A stretch of DNA of 64,000 bases from Flavobacteriaceae bacterium (GTDB lineage Bacteria; Bacteroidota; Bacteroidia; Flavobacteriales; Flavobacteriaceae). Every line of letters begins with the position of its first letter. Position 1 is the stretch's first letter. Shown here in pieces: positions 44,457 to 54,662 of this stretch. The stretch spans positions 47,980 through 111,979 of the forward strand of contig JAPORT010000005.1 in NCBI GenBank assembly GCA_026710085.1. Direction: 5' to 3'. A model generated the notes under the pieces. It saw only the letters and a program-made list of their open reading frames with translations. It was not told where the DNA came from and made no database searches. Made by a program: the position numbers and the translations under genes.

Positions 44457-44601
44457 GTTGTCAACAATTTGTTATTATGAGAGTCATTGTTCAAGATTTT
44501 GATTTAAAAAAAATATGTTTTATTTATTGCAATCTTTTCTTTTTTCATATTGCCGTAAGGTCATGATTGATTCATAAAAGGACCATGCTTCGAGTTAGCT
44601 T

Positions 44602-45996
44602 TCATCGAGAATGAAATAAAATCAATTGACGAGTCATTAAATTAAATCTAAAATATAATAAGCTTGAAGAGACGGACAAACCCGCAAGAAGTCCAACCCA
44701 AATACCCATCACACCTACAGACGTATACATACCTAAAAAATAGGAAATCGGAAAACCAACCAAGCCATAAGCGATAAAACAGATGAGGGCTGGAACTTTG
44801 ACATCTTGTAATCCCCTTAGGGCACCTAAAATGACGGCTTGCATGCCATCAAATATTTGAAATATCGATGAAATCAATAATAATTGAGAAGCTAATGCAA
44901 CAACCGTTTGAATTTCCAATAATTCTTCTAAACTGTTTTGGTTTAAATAAATCCAAGGCAGTTCGTTCCGAAATACTAAAAAAACCAAGCAAAAAACAAT
45001 ATCAATCATGATGATTAATAAAAATATTGAATGTGCCACTCTTTTTAAATCTTTAAAATTTTTCACGCCTTTATAATTCCCTACTCTTATGGTAGCTGCT
45101 ACACCAATACCAATCGCAAACATATAAGTAACTGCTGTGAGATTTAATGCAATTTGATTGGCCGCTTGTGAAAGTTCTCCTAATATCCCCGACAACCAAA
45201 TTGCTGAGATAAAAAACAAAAATTCACATAACATTTGCAATGCTGATGGATATCCAATACTTAACAGTTTATTCAGTATCAATGGTTGAAACTTCCAATC
45301 ATTAAAACCTGGTAGATAGCTTCGAATTCCTCTTTTTTGAATCATATACAAAATCATGAAAATCACCATGATCACCCGTGAAATAAAAGTCCCAATAGCG
45401 GCTCCTTCAATACCCATTTGTGGAAAAATCCAAACTCCAAAAATCAAAAAGTAATTCAATAAGACATTGAGAATATTGGCCAAAATAGTGGCATACATTG
45501 CTGGGAGTGTTTTGGACAAACCATCAAAAAATTGTTTGAATGCTTGAAATGTAATCAAAGGGATTAATGAAAACGAAACCCATTTCAAATAGGGAATGGC
45601 TAAATCCACAACTCCAGGTGGTTGCCCCATACGATACAATATCGGATGTGCTAGAAAGACAGTCAAACCCAATAGGATACCTAAAGAAAAGCACATGATT
45701 AATCCATTGGAAAAAATCAATCGAATCACCAAGAATCTTTTGGTCATGTGAGATTCAGCAACGAGTGGTGTGATCGCCGTTGAAAACCCCAAACCAATAG
45801 AAAGTGCTATAAAGATGTAACTGTTTCCTAAAGAAATGGCTGCCAATTCTGAGGGCCCTAACTGTCCCACCATGATATTATCAACCAATTGGACAACCAC
45901 ATGCCCAACCATTCCAAAAATAACAGGATACGCTAGTTTAAGATTGTAAGGAAATTCTTTAGTGTAGTTGTGTAAAGAAATTCCCTTTATCATCAC
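44602..45996 (-). CDS. MATE family efflux transporter
   Basis: Twelve-helix Na+ or H+ coupled multidrug exporter (464 residues). The first repeat begins LAYPVIFGMVGHVVVQLVDNIMVG and the segment QFFDGLSKTLPAMYATILANILNVLLN is typical of NorM-type MATE proteins. It starts 13 bases after the M28 peptidase gene and probably belongs to the same operon. Substrates are unknown. Confidence 0.9.
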   Translation of the reverse strand: MMIKGISLHNYTKEFPYNLKLAYPVIFGMVGHVVVQLVDNIMVGQLGPSELAAISLGNSYIFIALSIGLGFSTAITPLVAESHMTKRFLVIRLIFSNGLIMCFSLGILLGLTVFLAHPILYRMGQPPGVVDLAIPYLKWVSFSLIPLITFQAFKQFFDGLSKTLPAMYATILANILNVLLNYFLIFGVWIFPQMGIEGAAIGTFISRVIMVIFMILYMIQKRGIRSYLPGFNDWKFQPLILNKLLSIGYPSALQMLCEFLFFISAIWLSGILGELSQAANQIALNLTAVTYMFAIGIGVAATIRVGNYKGVKNFKDLKRVAHSIFLLIIMIDIVFCLVFLVFRNELPWIYLNQNSLEELLEIQTVVALASQLLLISSIFQIFDGMQAVILGALRGLQDVKVPALICFIAYGLVGFPISYFLGMYTSVGVMGIWVGLLAGLSVSSSLLYFRFNLMTRQLILFHSR

Positions 45997-46009
45997 TTAG
46001 AAAAGGAAA

Positions 46010-47389
46010 TTAAATTCCAAATTGATCGACTAAATAAATAAGACTTGCTAGAGCAGCAGCCCCTAATTCTAATTCTCTTTTATTGACTTGATCAAAGGTA
46101 TCATTAGCTGCATGATGAAATTCGAAATAACGTTGTAAGTCAGGCCTTAGTCCCGCCAAAACCGTCGTGCCATTTCTTAATGGGACAACATCTGGCGAAC
46201 TGCCATCACGTACAAATCGATCTGCATAATATGGATGAAAAAACCTTTGCCAGGACTGAAGCTTCTTAAACTGCTCGTCTGTAGCTTCAAAAGTGAATCC
46301 TCTTGGAGAAAATCCACCAGCATCAGATTCGATTGCAAAAATGTGATTTTCCCCTTTTTCTATAGCCTCTTGTGCATATGTTGTCGCTCCCTTCAAACCA
46401 TTTTCTTCATTTGTCCACAGAACAAGTCGAAGTGTTCGTTTTGGTTTGTAATCCAATAAATGGAATAAATGCAATACGTCCATGGATTGAACGACACCCG
46501 CACCATCATCGTGTGCTCCATCACCTAGGTCCCAAGAATCTAAATGACCTCCAAAGACGATAATTTGCTCGGGAAATTCAGATCCTATCATTTCCACAAT
46601 GACATTATGGGAAAGAATTTCTGGATAATTTTTACTATTTTGTTTCAGATAAAAAACTAAATCTGGATTCAGTTTCAGCATCGAGCTTAATAGGTCGGCA
46701 CTATTGGTGCTAATAGCAATCGCTGGAATTCGATTTCTATTGGCCAAATCACCGTAGGACATATTACCTGTATGGGGAAAGTCATCTTGGGTCAATGTTA
46801 ACGAGCGTACTATAGCACCAACGGCACCTAGTTGAGCAGCACGATACGCCCCCTGTGTTCTTTGTTGAACAGTAGACCGATATGCATCTAGAGGACTGAT
46901 GAATTCAGGAGGCATTGCTTTATTATAAAACACAAACTTTCCTTCAATTTTACCACGACCTAATTCTTCTAATTCTTCAAAACTCTGCACCTCAATCACG
47001 GGTGCTTCAAGACCAAAAATCGACGTTCCAATAGAACCCCCCAGGGCACATACATCTACATGAATACTATTTCCTGGTTGTGTTTCAAAACTAGCATACT
47101 CATAATTCCCTCGAACCCATTTGGGAACCATCACTTCTTGAAGCCAAATGTCTTCAAATCCCATTTCTTTAAGTTGTTCTTCAGCCCACTGAATGGATAG
47201 TTCTGAATTGAGCGATCCTGAAAGCCTCCCTCCGATTCGATTGGCCAAATGATCTAACCAATGATAGGATTTTCCTTGAGTTAAAGCTAATGCATAGATT
47301 TTTTCAATTTGATGTTCAATCGAGTCTTGTCCATACTGTTTGGAACTCAATAAAAAAAAGAAAACGGCAGTCAACAAAAGTTTTTTCAT
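46010..47389 (-). CDS. M28 family zinc peptidase, exported
   Basis: Exported peptidase (459 residues) with a signal peptide (LLTAVFFFLLSSKQYG). The di-zinc site is clear: FGGHLDSWDLGDGAHDDGAG and LWTNEENGLKG. A PA-like inserted region lies between residues ~130 and 260. This is the carboxypeptidase Q-like group of M28. Its start codon overlaps the stop of the upstream regulator gene by 4 bases. Confidence 0.9.
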   Translation of the reverse strand: MKKLLLTAVFFFLLSSKQYGQDSIEHQIEKIYALALTQGKSYHWLDHLANRIGGRLSGSLNSELSIQWAEEQLKEMGFEDIWLQEVMVPKWVRGNYEYASFETQPGNSIHVDVCALGGSIGTSIFGLEAPVIEVQSFEELEELGRGKIEGKFVFYNKAMPPEFISPLDAYRSTVQQRTQGAYRAAQLGAVGAIVRSLTLTQDDFPHTGNMSYGDLANRNRIPAIAISTNSADLLSSMLKLNPDLVFYLKQNSKNYPEILSHNVIVEMIGSEFPEQIIVFGGHLDSWDLGDGAHDDGAGVVQSMDVLHLFHLLDYKPKRTLRLVLWTNEENGLKGATTYAQEAIEKGENHIFAIESDAGGFSPRGFTFEATDEQFKKLQSWQRFFHPYYADRFVRDGSSPDVVPLRNGTTVLAGLRPDLQRYFEFHHAANDTFDQVNKRELELGAAALASLIYLVDQFGI

Positions 47390-48573
47390 GTTTTAGGTAC
47401 AAAAGTTTTAATATCGTCAACAGTAATTGGATTATTTCCTAAAATCAATAATCTTTCGACAACATTTTTTAATTCACGAACATTTCCAGTCCAGTAACGT
47501 TCAGACATCGCACTTTTTGCCTTTTGACTGAACTTTTTAATCTCGATGCCATCTTCTTGTTGGAGTAACTTAATAAAGTGATCAATCAACAAAGGAATAT
47601 CTTCTTTTCTTTCTCTTAGTGGTGGTACATGAATTTCAATAATAGCCAATCTGTGAAATAAATCTTCTCTGAATTGTTCGTTATGAATTTCTTGTTTTAA
47701 ATTTTTATTTGTAGCTGCTATGACTCGAACATCCACTTTGATTTCCTTTTGACTACCTACTCGAAACACTTTCTTTTCTTCTAAAGCCCTAAGAACTTTA
47801 GATTGAGCTGCCAAACTCATATCGGCAATTTCGTCTAAAAAAAGGGTTCCATGATTTGCGTCTTCAAATTTTCCTGATCGATCGGCATGTGCTCCAGTAA
47901 AAGCTCCTTTGATATGTCCAAACAATTCGCTTTCAATTAATTCTGTTGGAATCGCAGCACAATTCACTTCAATAAATTTCTTTTCTTTTCGATTACTCAT
48001 CAGATGTAACTGTCTTGCGACCAATTCTTTTCCAGCTCCACTTTCACCAGTGATTAAAACGCGAGCGGTTGTTTTGGAAACTTTTTGGATTAATTCATTG
48101 AGATGTTTGATCGAAGGAGATTCACCAATAATGTCATATTTCTTAGCCATGACTTTATTGAGTGCTTTGATGGTTCCTTTGAGTTGCTTGTTTTCCGTTT
48201 CTAAGTTTTTACTTTTTAGTGCATTTTTTATTGTGGTCAGGATCCGATTTAAATCAAAAGGTTTGGTTAAAAAATCATAAGCTCCCATTTTCATACAATC
48301 AACGGCTGTATGAACATCACCATGAGCCGTCAACATGATGAAAGGAAGGTTGGGATGTGTTTTTCTCGTTCTCTTTAAAAGTTCGACACCATCAATAACC
48401 GGCATTTTAATATCGCATAAAACAGTATCAATATTGTTTTCTTTAATCTTTTTGAGACCTTGACTTCCATCATGAGCAAGGATAACTCTGTATGAAGATT
48501 CACGATCTTTCAATATCCTAGATAGGACTTTTCTATTTGCTTCGAGATCATCGACAATTAGGATGGTGTTCAT
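47386..48573 (-). CDS. Sigma-54-dependent response regulator (NtrC family) without a recognisable DNA-binding domain
   Basis: Response regulator of 395 residues. The receiver domain has phosphoacceptor D54 in VLCDIKMPVIDG and the conserved LTAHGD and LTKPFD segments. The AAA+ domain has Walker A GESGAGKELVARQLH, the sigma-54 contact loop GAFTGA and FLDEIADMSLAAQ. It ends shortly after the helical subdomain (WTGNVRELKNVVERL, then ITVDDIKTFV); a Fis-type helix-turn-helix is not seen. It overlaps both neighbours by 4 bases. No histidine kinase gene is adjacent. Confidence 0.9.
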   Translation of the reverse strand: MNTILIVDDLEANRKVLSRILKDRESSYRVILAHDGSQGLKKIKENNIDTVLCDIKMPVIDGVELLKRTRKTHPNLPFIMLTAHGDVHTAVDCMKMGAYDFLTKPFDLNRILTTIKNALKSKNLETENKQLKGTIKALNKVMAKKYDIIGESPSIKHLNELIQKVSKTTARVLITGESGAGKELVARQLHLMSNRKEKKFIEVNCAAIPTELIESELFGHIKGAFTGAHADRSGKFEDANHGTLFLDEIADMSLAAQSKVLRALEEKKVFRVGSQKEIKVDVRVIAATNKNLKQEIHNEQFREDLFHRLAIIEIHVPPLRERKEDIPLLIDHFIKLLQQEDGIEIKKFSQKAKSAMSERYWTGNVRELKNVVERLLILGNNPITVDDIKTFVPKT

Positions 48574-49418
48574 TTTGTTTTATCAAGGATATTTAGTTGC
48601 TCTGGAAAATGTAATGTACGTTGAGGAAAAGGAATATTAATTCCCTCTAATGAAAATTTTTCATAAATCAAATAACGAATGTCACTTTGGACAATATGCG
48701 AAAAAAAACTGTCTTTGACAGCAAATATTAATTTAAAAATCAAAGCACTATCACCAAAATCATCAAAAAGAACCAAAGGATTGGGGGTTTCCAATACAGC
48801 ATGATGATTTTTAGCAATATCGAGCAAAATTTCTTTCACTTTATAGGGAATCGAATCATAAGAAACACCTACTTCAACAACTTCTCGAGTCATTGATTCA
48901 TTTTCTGTATAGTTGTACAGTATCGTGGACATGAATTTATGATTTGGAATCACCAAAATTTTATTTTGTCTCGTCATAGCTCGAGTCGTTCGTAACCGAA
49001 TGTTCATGACACGTCCAACTTTTCCTTCCACTTCAATAACATCCCCTACATGTACCGCTTGATCTGACAAGATGAATATTCCTGAAATGATGTCTTGAAA
49101 AAAAGTTTGAAGGGCAAATCCAATACCAACTAATAATGCAGCAGAAGCAGCAAATAAAGCTGTGACATTGATTCCGATATTACTGAAAATAATCAGTATA
49201 ACAACAACGTAAACAAAGTAGTTGACAAAAGCAAAAACACTGCGAAATTTCTCCCTTGCATCTCTTGAAAGTGTTCGGTAGATGATATGTCGAAAAAATC
49301 TCAGTAAAAAATAGGTGACAAATAATGATCCTACGGAAAGAAGAATGATTTTCGGAGTGATGACATAGTTTTCACCAGATATTAAAATGGAATTAAATAA
49401 TTCATTGATTTGTTCCAA
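48570..49418 (-). CDS. Mechanosensitive channel of the MscS family
   Basis: Small-conductance mechanosensitive channel (282 residues), protecting cells from hypo-osmotic shock. Membrane helices are followed by the pore-lining segment GIGFALQTFFQDIISGIFIL and the beta domain GDVIEVEGKVGRVMNIRLRTT, then IPNHKFMSTIL. It is first in a minus-strand run in which the regulator and M28 genes overlap by ATGA junctions. Confidence 0.92.
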   Translation of the reverse strand: MEQINELFNSILISGENYVITPKIILLSVGSLFVTYFLLRFFRHIIYRTLSRDAREKFRSVFAFVNYFVYVVVILIIFSNIGINVTALFAASAALLVGIGFALQTFFQDIISGIFILSDQAVHVGDVIEVEGKVGRVMNIRLRTTRAMTRQNKILVIPNHKFMSTILYNYTENESMTREVVEVGVSYDSIPYKVKEILLDIAKNHHAVLETPNPLVLFDDFGDSALIFKLIFAVKDSFFSHIVQSDIRYLIYEKFSLEGINIPFPQRTLHFPEQLNILDKTK

Positions 49419-49676
49419 AGCAATTACGAAAAGTCCAAAATTAAGTATTTAAATCCCAAAGTTCGTGAAGTAACTTTTGATGGAATTCGAGAACGTTGTC
49501 AATGAATCTGATACTAATTTATGTTTTGCATGATTGGTCATAGCAACAACATCATCTTTGCATGTCACAAAGTATCAACTCTATTCATTGGCAATGAGCG
49601 TAGCGTCAAATAGAAAACAATTCAGATCATCAATGGGTATTAATAAAGAACTTTAGTTGGGAAAATTTTAAGGCGT

Positions 49677-50801
49677 TTAACCAAACATATCCTTGATTTT
49701 TTCAAAAAAAGATTTTTCGCTGCCCGATGGATTTGGATCAAAATTATCTTGCCCTAGAGATTTTTTAAAAAATTGAGTTTGCTCTTTATCAAGTGTCTGT
49801 GGAATCCAAACATTAACATGAATTAACAAATCGCCGCTTAATCCAAAAAAACTGGTCTCTGGGATTCCCTTACCTCTAACTCGAAGGGTTGTTCCTGATT
49901 GCGTTCCTGTATCAATATTAATTCTAACTTTTTTTCCCCCTAATAATTCTATTTCTTTTTGAGTTCCAAGAATTGCTTCGGGGACACTAATGTATAAATC
50001 ATGGTGTAAATTTTTTCCTTCTCGTACAAGAGTTGGATGTGATTGTTCTTCAATAACAACAATGATATCCCCTGGTGTTCCCCCCATGATTCCATCATTT
50101 CCTTTATTGGGTACTTTGATAACCGTTTCGTCCGTTGATCCAGGAGGTATTTTTACTTGGACCGTCACATCTTTTAAAATACGTCCAAATTTATCTGCAT
50201 TTGGGATTTCGTTGACCAATGTTTTTCCGAGACCATTACAATGATGACATGTGGTTTGCGATTGAACCTGACCTATTGGGGTATTAACCACTTTCGTGAT
50301 GTAACCCTTGCCATGACAATGCTTGCAAGTTCCAAAACTAGCTCTAGGGGAAAGTGACCTTTTTTTGATTTTAAGATTTTTTTCAACACCGTTGACAACT
50401 TCTTCTAGACTGAGTTTTAATTTAAGACGTAAATCTTCACCTTTATAAGAGGTTTTACTTCTTTGACTATTGCTAGAGCCACCAAAACCGAAACTTGAGC
50501 CAAAGCTCGATCCAAAACCGAAACTTGAACCAAAATTGGCCAAGATATCTTCTAAATCAAAGTTTACTGATGACGAACCCTGGAATGCAGAATGTCCAAA
50601 TCGATCATATTTTTTTCTCTTTTCAGAATCTCCTAATACATTATAAGCTTCGGCAGCTTCCTTAAATTTTTGTTCAGCGGAGGCATCACCAACATTTCGA
50701 TCTGGATGATATTTTAGAGCTTGCTTTCGATAGGCTTTTTTAATCTCTTCCTGAGAGGCTCCTTTAGAAAGTCCCAAAATTTCATAATAATCTCTTTTCA
50801 T
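49677..50801 (-). CDS. dnaJ: Chaperone DnaJ with a reduced zinc-finger domain
   Basis: Hsp40 co-chaperone (374 residues) of DnaK. J domain with HPD at residues 32-34, then a Gly/Phe region with a repeated FGSSFGFG pattern. The cysteine-rich region has only two CxxCxGxG-type repeats, CKHCHGKG and CHHCNGLG, rather than four. Their position and the spacer [13 protein letters not shown] match repeats 2 and 3, so zinc centre II is present and centre I is absent. The C-terminal domains follow ([17 protein letters not shown]). The start is 5 bases after the grpE stop. Confidence 0.93.
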   Translation of the reverse strand: MKRDYYEILGLSKGASQEEIKKAYRKQALKYHPDRNVGDASAEQKFKEAAEAYNVLGDSEKRKKYDRFGHSAFQGSSSVNFDLEDILANFGSSFGFGSSFGSSFGFGGSSNSQRSKTSYKGEDLRLKLKLSLEEVVNGVEKNLKIKKRSLSPRASFGTCKHCHGKGYITKVVNTPIGQVQSQTTCHHCNGLGKTLVNEIPNADKFGRILKDVTVQVKIPPGSTDETVIKVPNKGNDGIMGGTPGDIIVVIEEQSHPTLVREGKNLHHDLYISVPEAILGTQKEIELLGGKKVRINIDTGTQSGTTLRVRGKGIPETSFFGLSGDLLIHVNVWIPQTLDKEQTQFFKKSLGQDNFDPNPSGSEKSFFEKIKDMFG

Positions 50802-50806
50802 AAGAG

Positions 50807-51439
50807 CTATTTTCCTACCACTACTTTTGGATAACGAATGATAACATCATCGAGTTGATACCCTTTTTCTGTAATGTCAATAATCTGGCCGGAACTAGAT
50901 TTTTTATCAGTGGGAATATGGGCAATGGCCTCATGATGGTCTCCATCAAAAACATCACCAATATTAACATCGATTTGCTTCAAACCATTTGATTCTAATA
51001 ATTGATAAAATTTTTTACTGATAAGTTGAAAACCTTCGATGACATCATTTTGATTTTCAGATCCTGCATGATTCCTGGATGCCCTTTCAAAATCATCAAC
51101 AATACTCAATAATTGAATCATTAAATCCTTATTAGCTGTTTTAAAAAGTTCTAACCTTTCTTTAGCCGTTCGTTTACGATAATTCTCATACTCAGCAAAA
51201 GTTCTTAAAAATTGATCTTCTTTGTTTATTAGGCTTTCTTTGAGCTTATCGATTTGTTTCTGATATTTATTTTGAATTTTCTTCTTATCCGTTAAGGTAT
51301 GACTTTTCTTGTTCTGATTTGAAGATTTTTTTTGAGTTTTTACCTTATTATTCTCTGAAGTTTTTCCATCAACAGAATTTTCTAATTCGGCATCAATAGT
51401 CACCTTTTCTTCTTTAACACTTTTCTTTTGATTACCCAT
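50807..51439 (-). CDS. grpE: Nucleotide exchange factor GrpE
   Basis: DnaK exchange factor (210 residues). A charged, Lys/Ser-rich N-terminus is followed by a long coiled coil ([18 protein letters not shown] is the hallmark) and the beta domain ([23 protein letters not shown] segment, [17 protein letters not shown]). It forms an operon with dnaJ; dnaK lies about 50 kb away in this window. Confidence 0.95.
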   Translation of the reverse strand: MGNQKKSVKEEKVTIDAELENSVDGKTSENNKVKTQKKSSNQNKKSHTLTDKKKIQNKYQKQIDKLKESLINKEDQFLRTFAEYENYRKRTAKERLELFKTANKDLMIQLLSIVDDFERASRNHAGSENQNDVIEGFQLISKKFYQLLESNGLKQIDVNIGDVFDGDHHEAIAHIPTDKKSSSGQIIDITEKGYQLDDVIIRYPKVVVGK

Positions 51440-51491
51440 ATTACGTTTACTTCCATAGTCTTCAAATGTATTGCCAAACTTTGGCTTTATG

Positions 51492-52400
51492 TCATTTTGT
51501 CACTTTTAAATTTTCAACACAAGATTCAGTTGTCGGAAATCGAAATACATACCCCTTATTTAATAATTTCTGAGCACTCACTGATTGGCCATTTAGTACA
51601 AGTTGGCTTCGTTCTCCTAAAACTATTTTAATGAGTTTCGATGGTACCGTCAATAGCATGGTCTTTGGTGCTTTATATTTTGAAATGATTCGAGTTAGTT
51701 CTTTTTGAGAAATACATTCTGGAGATACGAGATTATAAGTTCCAAGCCATCGTTCTTTTAGGATCTGATAAATGATACGCACGACATCATCGATGTGAAT
51801 CCATGAATAGATTTGATTTCCATTGCCTAAAATAAATCCTAACCGATTGAAAAGAAATGTATCGAGAATGGGATAAAAACCTCCTTGATTCGAAAAGACA
51901 TGTCCAAACCGAGTAATGGTTGTTTTGATTTTGTTTGATTCGAATTTACAGGCTTCTCTTTCCCAATCTTGAACCAAAGATGATAAAAATGAGGTTGCCA
52001 TTTTAAAATTTTCTTCAGTTTGGAGTTGATTTGACTTTGAACTGTATATCCCGATGGCAGATGCTGTAACATAATGTGCAATTTGATGTGTCTTGAGATT
52101 TTCAATGCTTTTTCTTAACAATTGAGTGGATTGAATGCGACTGTCAATCAATATTTGTTTTCCTTTTTTAGTCCACGAACGCGAAACACGAGTTCCAGCA
52201 AGATTCACTACAGCATGAACGTTACGAAAGCATGATTCATCAATTATATTTTTCTTGGGATTCCAATAGAAGCTTTTAGAATCAGATTTTGCAATCGATT
52301 GATTTCTAGTAAGACAATGAACATCTATATTCTTCGTCTTCAGATATTTTTTTAAAACAGTACCAACCAACCCAGTAGCTCCTGCTATTAAAACTTTCAC
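51492..52400 (-). CDS. TIGR01777 family NAD(P)-dependent epimerase
   Basis: Short-chain dehydrogenase-like protein (302 residues) with a Rossmann motif GATGLVGTVLKKYL and a C-terminal DUF1731 segment (TVPSKLIKIVLGERSQLVLNGQSV). The TIGR01777 group is widespread with no settled substrate. It starts with GTG at 52400, 1 base after the mnmD stop, so the two genes are probably translationally coupled. Confidence 0.85.
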   Translation of the reverse strand: MKVLIAGATGLVGTVLKKYLKTKNIDVHCLTRNQSIAKSDSKSFYWNPKKNIIDESCFRNVHAVVNLAGTRVSRSWTKKGKQILIDSRIQSTQLLRKSIENLKTHQIAHYVTASAIGIYSSKSNQLQTEENFKMATSFLSSLVQDWEREACKFESNKIKTTITRFGHVFSNQGGFYPILDTFLFNRLGFILGNGNQIYSWIHIDDVVRIIYQILKERWLGTYNLVSPECISQKELTRIISKYKAPKTMLLTVPSKLIKIVLGERSQLVLNGQSVSAQKLLNKGYVFRFPTTESCVENLKVTK

Positions 52401-52401
52401 A

Positions 52402-53079
52402 CTAACATTTTATGGCTCTAGTTATTTCCCTTTTGCCTAAAGGTCCTTTTAATCTTTCAATTTTCATGTTTGATTTTTTCAAGGCATCTCTAAGATCTGC
52501 AAAAGCAGCATACGTAATAAAAACGCCATTTGAATTCAAGGAACTCGTCATCGATTGGATGAATTCAGAAGTCCATAATTCTGGTTGTAAAAATTTGGCA
52601 AAAGCATCGTAATAAATCAAGTCATATTTTTTTTGGAAAGAAAAGTTTTGAACTTTTGATTTTATTTTTTTCACCCTGATATTTAATTCTAATTCATGAT
52701 AATCATTCCAAGATAATTTGTGCAAGTCCAATAATTTTTGAGATGAAAAATGAGTGTTAAAAGACTTGTTGCGAGAAAATGATGCAACCTCATCAAAACT
52801 CAATGGATACGCTTCGATAGCATCATAAGAAACCTCTAGATGATTGCCTTTTAATTTTGTGATTGTTAAGATACAGTTCAAACCGGTACCAAAGCCCATT
52901 TCTAGTATATCCAAAGTAGAATTCCAAGAATTTAATTTCAACCAATGATTCATTCCTCTTTCAATAAAAACATGCAGAGATTCCGTTAAGGCACCATTTT
53001 TTGAGTGATATGTCTCACTTTGATGCGACAATTGAAATGTGGGAGAACCATCTGCAGTAAGTATCAATTTTCTTCTCAT
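52402..53079 (-). CDS. mnmD: tRNA 5-methylaminomethyl-2-thiouridine methyltransferase (stand-alone MnmC N-domain type)
   Basis: SAM-dependent methyltransferase (225 residues from ATG 53079) for the last step of mnm5s2U synthesis at tRNA position 34. It has the SAM motif ILEMGFGTGLNCILT, the catalytic-region segment YDLIYYDAFAKFLQPELWT and the family opening LILTADGSPTF with NGALTES. The frame extends 32 codons further to 53175, but that part overlaps the ilvE start and promoter. The oxidase half of MnmC is absent, as in other stand-alone forms. Confidence 0.88.
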   Translation of the reverse strand: MRRKLILTADGSPTFQLSHQSETYHSKNGALTESLHVFIERGMNHWLKLNSWNSTLDILEMGFGTGLNCILTITKLKGNHLEVSYDAIEAYPLSFDEVASFSRNKSFNTHFSSQKLLDLHKLSWNDYHELELNIRVKKIKSKVQNFSFQKKYDLIYYDAFAKFLQPELWTSEFIQSMTSSLNSNGVFITYAAFADLRDALKKSNMKIERLKGPLGKREITRAIKC

Positions 53080-53119
53080 TATTTTCAAAACAAAAGTACT
53101 TGTTAAGAATGTGAATGTA

Positions 53120-53127
53120 TAAATTTG
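53120..53127 (+). promoter_or_regulatory. -7 element (TAAATTTG) before ilvE
   Basis: TAAATTTG matches TAnnTTTG and lies 26 bases before the ilvE start. A TTG at 53100-53102 gives a 17-base spacer, slightly shorter than usual. Confidence 0.45.
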
Positions 53128-53152
53128 TCCTACCTTTTTAGGTTGACTCAAA

Positions 53153-54205
53153 ATGGAAATCACTAAAGTTACCAAATCACGAATTGAGCAAGTTGATTTT
53201 GATCACTTGTCGTTTGGTTCCATCTTTTCTGATCATATGGTTCAAGCAAGATTTGAAAATGGAAAGTGGGCTTTTCCTGAGATTGTTCCCTATGGAGATT
53301 TAAACATTTCTCCCGCAGCTAGTGTTTTTCATTATGGACAGGCTGTTTTTGAGGGTATGAAAGCTTACAAAGATGAAAGTGGATCTATTTTATTATTTCG
53401 GCCATTCGATCATTGCCACAGACTCCAAAAATCAGCCAAGAGATTACAGATTCCACCGATCCCTACGGAGCATTTTCTCAATAGTTTAGAACAGTTGTTA
53501 AAATTGGATAAATCTTGGATTCCAACAGGTATTGGAAACTCTCTTTATGTCAGACCTTTTATTATCGGAGATTCCCCTGAAATTGTTGCATCGCCTTCTA
53601 AGATTTATAAATTCATGATTATTTGTTCGCCTGCCCGGTCGTATTACGAGCAAAATCATCAAATCAAAGTTTTGGTCAATACACAGCACAGTAGGGCTGC
53701 TGATGGAGGTGTTGGATATATAAAAGCTGCTGGAAATTATGGAGCTCAATTTTTCCCAACACAATTGGCTATTGAACGAGGATATCAACAAATCATATGG
53801 ACCGATTCTAGTTCACATCAGTACATTGAAGAATCAGGGACGATGAATTTATTTTTCAGAGTTAATGACACCTTATTGACTCCTCCAATTTCTGATCGAA
53901 TTCTTGATGGCATCACGCGAAAAAGCGTTATCCAAATTGCTCAGGATTTAAATATCCCCCTTGAAATCAGACCCATAAAAATCAATGAAATTGTTGAAGC
54001 AAGTCAAAACGGCTCTTTAAAAGAAATTTTTGGAGCTGGAACAGCAGTCATTATTTGTCCTATTTCTGAATTTAATTATCAGAATCAACATTACTGTGCC
54101 CACTGGCCTGGTGTTACCTATGCCCAAAAAATAAAAAAGATAATCACCGAGATACAGTATAACCTCGCAGACGATCCCTATGGCTGGCGCTATCTTATTC
54201 CATAA
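53153..54205 (+). CDS. ilvE: Branched-chain amino acid aminotransferase
   Basis: Class IV PLP aminotransferase (350 residues) for leucine, isoleucine and valine. Conserved segments are PAASVFHYGQAVFEGMKAYK, FRPFDHCHRL, SLYVRPFIIG, the PLP-lysine region GVGYIKAAGNYGAQF and the closing IFGAGTAVIICPIS. Length and order match the eukaryote-like BCAT group. It is divergent from mnmD. Confidence 0.94.
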   Translation: MEITKVTKSRIEQVDFDHLSFGSIFSDHMVQARFENGKWAFPEIVPYGDLNISPAASVFHYGQAVFEGMKAYKDESGSILLFRPFDHCHRLQKSAKRLQIPPIPTEHFLNSLEQLLKLDKSWIPTGIGNSLYVRPFIIGDSPEIVASPSKIYKFMIICSPARSYYEQNHQIKVLVNTQHSRAADGGVGYIKAAGNYGAQFFPTQLAIERGYQQIIWTDSSSHQYIEESGTMNLFFRVNDTLLTPPISDRILDGITRKSVIQIAQDLNIPLEIRPIKINEIVEASQNGSLKEIFGAGTAVIICPISEFNYQNQHYCAHWPGVTYAQKIKKIITEIQYNLADDPYGWRYLIP

Positions 54206-54229
54206 AGGTTCTCAACGTTTGAATCAAAT

Positions 54230-54628
54230 CTATGATAAATGCTGATTGACAATTTCGGCAAGTTTTGGGGGGCTAAAGTTTTCGCTTTTGATCACCTTCC
54301 CATCTTTTCGATAAATTGGATGTCCCTTTGAGTCTAGCTTGCTCATATTGCTTCGATGTATTTCTTTAAATACATCTTCAATTAATTCTTGACAACCGTG
54401 AGTTATGATGGTTCCACACAAGATGTAAAGCATATCTCCAAGAGCATCTACTGTTTCAACTAAATCCCCTTTGCTTGCAGCTTCATAATACTCGCTTGTT
54501 TCTTCTTTCATGAGTCGATGTCGTAGTTTGATGATGTCTTTTGAGAGATCCACTGTTGGCTTCTTGTTCTTATCCAATCCAAATGCATCATGAAATTTGG
54601 TTACAAGTGAAATAGGTACTTTTATCAT
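54230..54628 (-). CDS. MazG-like/PRA-PH family nucleotide pyrophosphohydrolase
   Basis: Small all-alpha protein (132 residues). The metal-binding pattern of this superfamily is visible in RHRLMKEETSEYYEAASKGD and VETVDALGDMLYILCG (EExxE and a later ExxD). It probably hydrolyses a nucleoside triphosphate or related compound for pool cleaning. Substrate is unknown. Confidence 0.8.
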   Translation of the reverse strand: MIKVPISLVTKFHDAFGLDKNKKPTVDLSKDIIKLRHRLMKEETSEYYEAASKGDLVETVDALGDMLYILCGTIITHGCQELIEDVFKEIHRSNMSKLDSKGHPIYRKDGKVIKSENFSPPKLAEIVNQHLS

Positions 54629-54662
54629 ATTATTTGATCACTAATCGGTTTTTTCATTCAAA

